A stretch of 13,108 nucleotides of DNA from contig JADNYV010000906.1 in NCBI GenBank assembly GCA_015501055.1, positions 1-13,108 of the forward strand. The letters run 5' to 3'. Positions 7,778-13,108 of the stretch are shown here, one piece after another. The position numbers and the translations under genes are program-made. The stretch comes from Mucidula mucida (taxonomy: Eukaryota; Basidiomycota; Agaricomycetes; Agaricales; Physalacriaceae). Position 1 is the first letter of the stretch, and each line of letters starts with the position of its first letter. The notes under the pieces are model-generated. The model saw only the letters and a list, made by a program, of their open reading frames with translations. It made no database searches and was not told where the DNA came from.

Positions 7778-8978
7778 TCAGAAAAGGAGAGGTATGCCCT
7801 CGACGACTCTATGCACTACCGCATCGGCTACGAGTCCACCAAGCACGATGTTTCCGACGGTTGGTGTAAGGAGGAAGAACTGCATGCACTGCTTGGGTTC
7901 GTCGATGTCCGTCACCATCAGATTCTTTAAGAGGGTTGCCGTGGCGGCGGCGACAGCAGTATAGTAAATGAACCCATGTCCATTTACCCATCCACCATAC
8001 GCCATAAGCGCACCGAATCCAATAGTCGTGGCGGTGCACATGGGGATCGTGTATTTTCCGCAGAAGATGGCGAGTGATTTCATGCCAATCTTCACATCAT
8101 CGACCTTGTCCTGGTGTTGGTAGACGGTCTCGTACGTGATGGTCCACAGGAGCGCGCCGATGTAGATGGGCATGAGGGCGTCAAAGGCGACCCGACCGTC
8201 TTTGGTGAGATCAGCCCAACCCATCAAGATGCCGATGTTGAACATGAGTCCTAGAGGGACTGGTGCGAATGACATCCATCGCTTGCATGTGGGGTATAAA
8301 ACGTAGAGTGGCCAGACGGTCATTGAAATGGCAAGACTGAATGATTGATTAGAATTCGGCAAAGAAACGAAGACGTTATGAAACTTACGCATTAGGACTC
8401 AAGACCTTGTTCGCCAAAGCAATGCCAAGGACTACTTGCATCGCAAAGAAGAGCCATGCCCGCTCGATAGAGATGGCCCCGCGGGGAAGAGCACGCTTCT
8501 TCGTTCTCTCAACGTTCGCATCAATATCATAGTCGAGGATATCATCGATGGTCATGATCTATTCAAGGAAAAGTCAATCTCTGATGAAATTGCATATCAA
8601 AACGCGGTCACGTACCAAACATTTGATTCCGGTGCAGAGAAAGAAGTAGACGAAAGCACGTATAAGAGCCTCGAGACCAGTCAGGTTGGCTTGCGCATGG
8701 TAGACCATAGCGATAGACCAAGCTAAAGACTTCCAGTCAGTATCATTCGTCGAGTCCTATTCAAGTGCCGACTTACCGACTGGAATAAAGACAGTGGCGC
8801 ACCCCATGCCGTTCTGGAGACGACAAAGTTCCCAGCAAGCCTGCAGCTCAGTCGCAGTCGGGACTGCAAACAGAGACTGAAGGCCCGAAACCTTCGAGGG
8901 AACAGACCGCCTCAGCGACTTGAGACCCGCTGGCGCCTGGGCGGAAAGAGCAAAGTAGGAAGCAACAGGAGAAGACAT
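7778..8978 (-). CDS. UbiA-type (COQ2-like) prenyltransferase copy B, intact
   Basis: Exons on the minus strand are 8978-8777, 8722-8616, 8558-8389 and 8336-7778, with introns of 54, 57 and 52 nt (donors GTAAGT, GTACGT, GTAAGT; acceptors TAG, TAG, CAG), giving 345 residues. UbiA enzymes are membrane proteins that move a prenyl group from a prenyl diphosphate onto an aromatic or similar acceptor using Mg2+ held by two Asp-rich motifs. Both are present: DDILDYDID (108-116), followed by VERTKKR, and YQHQDKVDD (232-240), followed by VKIGMKSLA. The family signature LYPTCKRW (173-180) and several hydrophobic helices are also present. The length fits the family. No clear mitochondrial presequence is seen, and local broken paralogs argue against it being the housekeeping COQ2, so a secondary-metabolism role such as meroterpenoid prenylation is plausible. 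The acceptor substrate cannot be inferred. Confidence 0.88.
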
Positions 8979-9022
8979 GTTATGCTCGACTGGATGTAGA
9001 ATTCTGAGAATTCATGGCATTG

Positions 9023-9029
9023 TTATATA
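9023..9029 (-). promoter_or_regulatory. TATA box and conserved core promoter of copy B
   Basis: TATATAA on the minus strand lies about 45-51 nt before the ATG, directly after AGCAGCGCCCAGACGCG, which is identical upstream of copy C. Further up, TTCGTTCCAAGTCTCAAG is also shared. Confidence 0.7.
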
Positions 9030-9600
9030 CGCGTCTGGGCGCTGCTTTGTCTTGAGACTTGGAACGAAAAAAATTCGACCGGTTGTGTGTGATGCGAGTC
9101 GGGATGTCTTTCTGAACGCATAAAGTCGGCGCGATCATGTCTATTTGGAATTAGATTGCGGTCACTTACGATTGACAGTAAAGCGTTAACCGCACAGATT
9201 AAGATCTGTAAATGAACTCGCTAAGAGAGTTTAGATATCGTTGCGCCCGTATCCCCTTATAGTCCCGGCGGTATAGCGTACCGCGTGAATACGTTTGGTG
9301 TCAGGGCCCGGCAGAGAGAGCAAAGGTGAAGTCCCGTGTTGCATGGCGTATTACGCTGTTCAGTGACACAATCCGTGTGTTTGCTGCGTTTTTCGTGGCA
9401 GGCGCAGTACAAGCCTTAGACTGGCACGGCAGGAGCCTGACGTCCTTTCAAAGCAGATTTTTTCCGGTCATTGCGCGTTCTCCAAGGCGACAAAGGGTTT
9501 AGCATAGTGGAGGTCAGAAGCAAGAAGTAGTCAGAGGCTAATCATTATCTTATCAATCTCATACCCGGCAAGTTCCGAAAATGACCTCCTGTAATGAACT

Positions 9601-9929
9601 CCCTCGACTCCTCTTAAGCTGCATCTTCATGAGTAAAGAGGATGTTTTCAGAAGGTACCTCCCGTATGAATCTCAAAGGTGTAGGCATTTGTGATAGGGT
9701 AGGGAAGTACTTTGGACTAGCGCCTCTCAGGAGTCAGAGCCATCCAAGTCTGAAGCGGCTCCTGGAGCATACGCGTATACAGAGTAAAGCTTTTGACGTA
9801 GAGCTGGGCTTGGTGTTTGTTTGATTAGGCATATAGTGACTAAGTAACCCGCGATATCCATGTATTCTGGGGAAGTACATAGTATATGTGGCGTACCAGG
9901 ACGCCGCGGCCCGCGATGAGCTGAACGTT
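9601..9929. other. Intergenic stretch between the two direct repeats
   Basis: No recognisable gene or repeat. It carries the distal part of the minus-strand open frame that begins in the copy C 3' flank, and a 60-codon plus-strand frame without features. Confidence 0.4.
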
Positions 9930-10051
9930 TCCACGACGGGTTTGTCCGCCCCGCCTATTACCGACACCTGTGAGTTTCGCCGAGCCACGACATCGTCGCA
10001 CGGCAACTCAAATCCCGACTCGGGGCCGCCATAGACTTGCGGATCTGGCAT
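9734..10051 (-). CDS. Doubtful 105-residue frame downstream of copy C
   Basis: The open frame begins MPDPQVYGGPESGFELPCD 119 nt after the copy C stop. Its first half aligns with the truncated frame after copy A (MSDPQKYDGPESGFKSPCD) and weakly with the relic at 1820-1890. The second half is unlike anything else here and ends in an Arg- and Ser-rich tail. It may be the start of a neighbour gene that was carried along by duplication and decayed, or simply conserved non-coding flank. No domain is recognised. Confidence 0.2.
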   Translation of the reverse strand: MPDPQVYGGPESGFELPCDDVVARRNSQVSVIGGADKPVVETFSSSRAAASWYATYTMYFPRIHGYRGLLSHYMPNQTNTKPSSTSKALLCIRVCSRSRFRLGWL

Positions 10052-10170
10052 CCGTGTCGGGAACTGACCAATGATCTGCGGGGACGAGTTCGCCTAGAAT
10101 TTAGACTGGTCGCTTCGCGAATGCACATCAGGAACGGGTATATTCATGGTAACACAAGGGTATACAAGGA

Positions 10171-11364
10171 CTAGAGAAGAAGAGGTATGCCTTGAATGAT
10201 TCTGTGAGTGACTGCGTCGACAACAAGCCCTCCGAGGATGATGTTTCCGATAGTGGGAGTGAGCAGGAAAAAGTCCATGCACTGCTTGGGTGTGTCGATG
10301 TCGGTGATCATAAGGTGCTTTAAGAGAATGGCTGTGGCAAATGCGACTGCAGCAAAGTAAACCACGCCTTGCCCATTGACCCATCCACCATACGCCATCA
10401 GCGCGCCGAATCCAATCGTCGTGGCGGTGCACACAGTGATCGTGTACTCTCCGCAAAAGATGGCGAGTGATTGCATGCCAATCTTCACATCATCGACCTT
10501 GTCCTGGTGCTGGTAGACGGTCTCGTACGTGATGGTCCATAGAAGCGCCGATGTAGATGGCATGAGGGCGTCAAAGGCGACACGCCGTCTTTGGTGAGAT
10601 CAGCCCAGCCCATGAAAACACCAATATTGAACATGAGTCCTAGAGGGACTGGTGCGAACGACATCCATCGCTTGCAGGTGGGATACAAAACGTAGAGTGG
10701 CCAGACGGTCATCGAAATGGCAAGACTGAAGTAGATGTTAGTATCATGTACCACGCTCGTCTCACGGAGACTTACGCATCGGCACTCAGAACCTTATAGG
10801 CTAAAGCAACCCCGACGACGACTTGCATCGCGAAGAAAAGCCAAGCGCGCTCGATGGAGATGGCTCCACGGGGAAGTGCGCGCTTCTTCGTTCTCTCGAC
10901 GTTGGCATCAATATCATAGTCGAGGATATCGTCGATAGTCATGATCTGATGAAGGAAAAGTCAATCTCTGATGAACACGCATATTGGAACGCGGTCACGT
11001 ACCAACATTTGATCCCTATGCAAAGGAAAAAGTACACGAAGGCACGCGTGAGTGCTTCGAGACCGGTAAGATTGGCCTGCGCATGGTACACCATGGCGAT
11101 GGACCAAGCTACGAGCAACGATATCAGCTTTTTAACTAAAGGAGAGCGAGAGAATAATTTACCGAGTGGAAGGAAGACAGTCGCACAACCCATGCCGTTC
11201 TGGAGACGGCAAAGTTCCCAACAAGCTTGCAGCTCAGTCGCAGTTGGAACCGCAAACAAAGACTGAAGGGCCGAAACCTTCGAGGGAACGGACTGCCTCA
11301 GCGACCTGAGAGCCGCTGGAGCTTCGGCGGAAAGAGCAAAGTAGGAAGCAACAGGAGAAGACAT
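10171..11364 (-). pseudogene. UbiA-type prenyltransferase copy C, frameshifted
   Basis: Exon equivalents on the minus strand are 11364-11163, 11108-11003, 10945-10776 and 10725-10171, with introns of 54, 57 and 50 nt and intact GT-AG ends. Compared with copy B, exon 2 is one base short just before its donor (TGTTG for TGTTTG), so splicing would bring a stop immediately. Exon 4 is four bases short: one base lost near 10584, one near 10558 and two near 10546. Both Asp-rich motifs (DDILDYDID and HQDKVDD) and the rest of the sequence are otherwise preserved, and the original stop TAG remains at 10171-10173. Inactivation therefore looks recent. Sequencing error could explain single bases, but four independent errors in one gene is less likely. 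The promoter is as well preserved as that of copy B, so transcription may continue. Confidence 0.82.
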
Positions 11365-11418
11365 GGTATGCTCGACTGAATGTAGAATTCTGAGGATTCA
11401 TGGCCTTCGTGTGTACTG

Positions 11419-11425
11419 TTATATA
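11419..11425 (-). promoter_or_regulatory. TATA box of copy C
   Basis: TATATAA on the minus strand lies about 55-61 nt before the ATG. It has the same preceding AGCAGCGCCCAGACGCG block as copy B. Confidence 0.7.
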
Positions 11426-12000
11426 CGCGTCTGGGCGCTGCTTGTCGTGCAGGTCCTTGAGACTTGGAACGAAAAAAAAGTCTGACCGCCAGCGTGATGC
11501 GACTCGGACTGATCTCTAGACGCACGAAGTCAACGCGATCGTGTCCATTCGGAATTAGCTTGCGGTCACTTGAGATGGACAGCAGAGCGTTACCCGCACA
11601 GATCTGGATCTGGAGATGAACTCGCTAAGAGATTCTAGATATCGTTGCGCCCGCATCCCCTTATGCTCGTGGAGGTCATACGATAGTGCGTGAATGTGTC
11701 CGATGTCAGGGTCCGGCAGAGAAAGCAACGTGAAGTCTCGTGTTGCACGGGCGTAAGGTTCGGCAATAGAACCTGCGCTTTTCGTGGCGGGCACAGTGCA
11801 AGGCTGGTACAGTAGGAGCCTATTCTTCGAGATGTTCATTAGAAACAGAGTCTGTCCATCGTCGCGCATTTGACAAGTCAACGAAGTATATATCGTAGTG
11901 GCGGTCTGGTGGAAGTCAGAAGCGAGTCAGGGTGGTTTTGGAACCACGTCCTCGTATCATCCCCGGCAAGCTCCGAAACAAATGGCTTTCCTGGTACACG

Positions 12001-12432
12001 CGATTTATTTACTACTCCTACGCTAGATCAAGTTGTACAACGACTGTGATGGTATTCCAGCACCACGGGCATCGCTCACTCGTCTCCACTATCGCCCGGA
12101 TGCATCTTTGTCCAGCGCATTGTCAGCTTTCCGCTCCGCCAGACAGAAATCGAACAGCTACCTGCTACAAAAAATATGACCACAGGATGTAGTCGACATC
12201 CCGTGGAACGCGTCGCGTCCGCACAATCGACAGTAGCACGCCCGCCTAACAGACCCGGGGTCGAGTGCTTTCCAGTCGAATGGGAAGAAGTACCGCTTTG
12301 CACGTTGTTCGTCGCAGCTAGAGCCGTCCGTCGAGGCTCACATACGAGAAGATCAACCCAGGCGACGGCCTCGCCCTATCGATTTGTAAAGAGATATCAC
12401 TGGTATGCAGACATCAAAGCGTACATCAGGCT
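12001..12432. other. Intergenic stretch beyond the repeat block
   Basis: No supported gene. A plus-strand frame at 12176-12457 and a minus-strand frame at 12076-12303 overlap and have no domain pattern. If the last intron of the zinc-finger gene uses the acceptor at 12510, its last exon would extend into this stretch, to a stop at 12353-12355. Confidence 0.4.
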
Positions 12433-13108
12433 CTACCGAAGGCATGCAAGAACTTGAAATTGATTGCCTCCTTTGCGGGGAAGTGCTCGAGTGTGTGTGC
12501 TGAAACATCCTAAATCCACACGACCTCACAGAAAGAACACCACAACTCACGTATCCCGTTCCATTTTCGTTGGAAAGCCGCGTCCGCAGAGGTGACAGAC
12601 GTGGTCCGGATGGTTGTTGAAATGCCTTTCGAGAGCCTCTGCATCAAGAAACGCCTCGCCGCACTGCTCGCAGTGTCCATGTTTCGCCCGATAATGCTAA
12701 TGTGGCGAACATGAATAGCCATATCGTTGAAAGGAAATCGGGAGTTACATACCTCGGTGAGAGCTGTCGAATCAAAGACCCCTTCGCCACACAGCTCGCA
12801 AGTGGGATGTCGAAAAGAGTCCTGGTAGTGGGCTTGCAGCGCGCGTTCGTAGACCTTGTAAACGCGACAGTTTCGGTTTTGGCAGTTACGCTCGTGGGAT
12901 CGAAGATGCTGAAGAGCATGCAAATAAGAATAGTTTATGGGCGATGATGTACTCACGGCGTTCTCGTTCCTTGTCGTCCTGGAATCCAATGCCGCATTCC
13001 GAACAGTTAGGATGATGTGGAGATCCTCGATAGTGTTCTTTGAGAGATTCCGCCGTCGCGAACGAGCGGATCGGTTTGCACGTCGAGCACACAAAGTGCT
13101 CTTTCTTT
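12433..13108 (-). CDS. C2H2 zinc-finger protein, 5' end outside the window
   Basis: Exons on the minus strand are 13108-12957 (partial), 12908-12753, 12696-12551 and a last exon that is uncertain (acceptor at 12500, stop 12433-12435, or acceptor at 12510, stop 12353-12355). Introns of 48 and 56 nt have GTGAGT and GTATGT donors. The product carries serial C2H2 fingers: CSTC with a longer spacing, then CSEC...HLRSH, CELC...HYRAKH and CEQC...HFNNH, the last three with the standard 12-residue spacing, and a degenerate CHLC at the end. The fingers are split by introns between the second Cys and first His. Multi-finger proteins like this generally bind nucleic acid; the target is unknown. At the first junction the frame is one base off (GAACGCC|GTGAGT where GAACGC| would fit), although the finger pattern continues perfectly across it. 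This may be a frameshift mutation or a sequence error. Confidence 0.75.

Larger units (their letters stand above)
7730..9600 (-). repeat. Duplicated block containing prenyltransferase copy B (direct repeat of about 9930-12000)
   Basis: The block matches the copy C block across the gene, about 600 bp upstream and about 45 bp of 3' UTR (TATACCCTTGT, then GAATATACC). Upstream shared landmarks include gagacttggaacgaaaaaa, ttgcggtcactt, gaactcgctaagaga, atatcgttgcgcccg, ttttcgtggc, and finally cccggcaag-ttccgaaa (9564-9580 here, 11962-11978 in C). Beyond the 3' UTR the two blocks differ: here the chitinase promoter follows, in C the flank shared with copy A. Confidence 0.8.
9930..12000 (-). repeat. 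Duplicated block containing prenyltransferase copy C
   Basis: This is the direct-repeat partner of 7730-9600, offset about 2.4 kb. Its 5' side (11365 to about 12000) matches the region upstream of copy B. Its 3' side (10170 down to 9930) instead matches the flank of copy A in inverted orientation. The block is therefore a join of similarities to both other copies. Confidence 0.75.

Noticed and set aside
8436..8726. 96-codon plus-strand frame across copy B (and its counterpart at 10823-11266 in copy C)
   Set aside because: Antisense shadows of exons 2 and 3 of the prenyltransferases.
3829..11364. A meroterpenoid biosynthetic cluster
   Set aside because: Only the prenyltransferase is present. 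No polyketide synthase, cyclase, monooxygenase or transporter is visible in the window.
11555..11881. 108-codon minus-strand frame upstream of copy C
   Set aside because: The matching region upstream of copy B has stops in the equivalent frame, so the shared sequence is better explained as promoter and flank.
1..13108. tRNA, rRNA, CRISPR arrays or a recognisable transposase
   Set aside because: Scanning by eye for conserved tRNA box sequences, regularly spaced repeats and transposase motifs gave nothing convincing on either strand.

Overview
The window looks like nuclear DNA of a filamentous fungus, most likely a basidiomycete (Agaricomycetes). The genes have several very short GT-AG introns (about 48-57 nt), and the recognisable families are two fungal GH18 chitinases, UbiA-type prenyltransferases and a multi-finger C2H2 protein. 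There are no bacterial-style operons, and I found no tRNA, rRNA or CRISPR.

Layout, left to right. (1) 1-218: last exon of a GH18 chitinase running in from the left. (2) 219-3490: mostly gene-poor. It holds a perfect 67-nt palindrome (440-506), a doubtful 263-codon reading frame (600-1391), a relic of the prenyltransferase 3' flank (about 1734-1890) and a small three-exon gene for a 73-residue protein (2481-2807). (3) 3530-5135: prenyltransferase copy A (+), a pseudogene with two deletions. (4) 5935-7454 (-): a complete, membrane-anchored GH18 chitinase with a 12-nt micro-exon. (5) 7778-8978 (-): prenyltransferase copy B, intact, 345 residues, four exons. (6) 10171-11364 (-): copy C, a pseudogene broken by four 1-2 nt deletions. 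(7) 12433-13108 (-): 3' part of a C2H2 zinc-finger gene whose start lies beyond the right edge.

The central theme is a small prenyltransferase family that duplicated locally. B and C are direct repeats sharing the coding region and about 600 bp upstream. A is inverted relative to them and shares its 3' flank with C. A short further relic of that flank lies at about 1734-1890. Only B can encode a full enzyme. Shared and unshared introns and flanks give conflicting relationships among the copies, which suggests gene conversion or recombination. The intact chitinase sits between the inverted copies. I see no polyketide synthase, terpene cyclase or P450, so a biosynthetic cluster cannot be claimed from this window.
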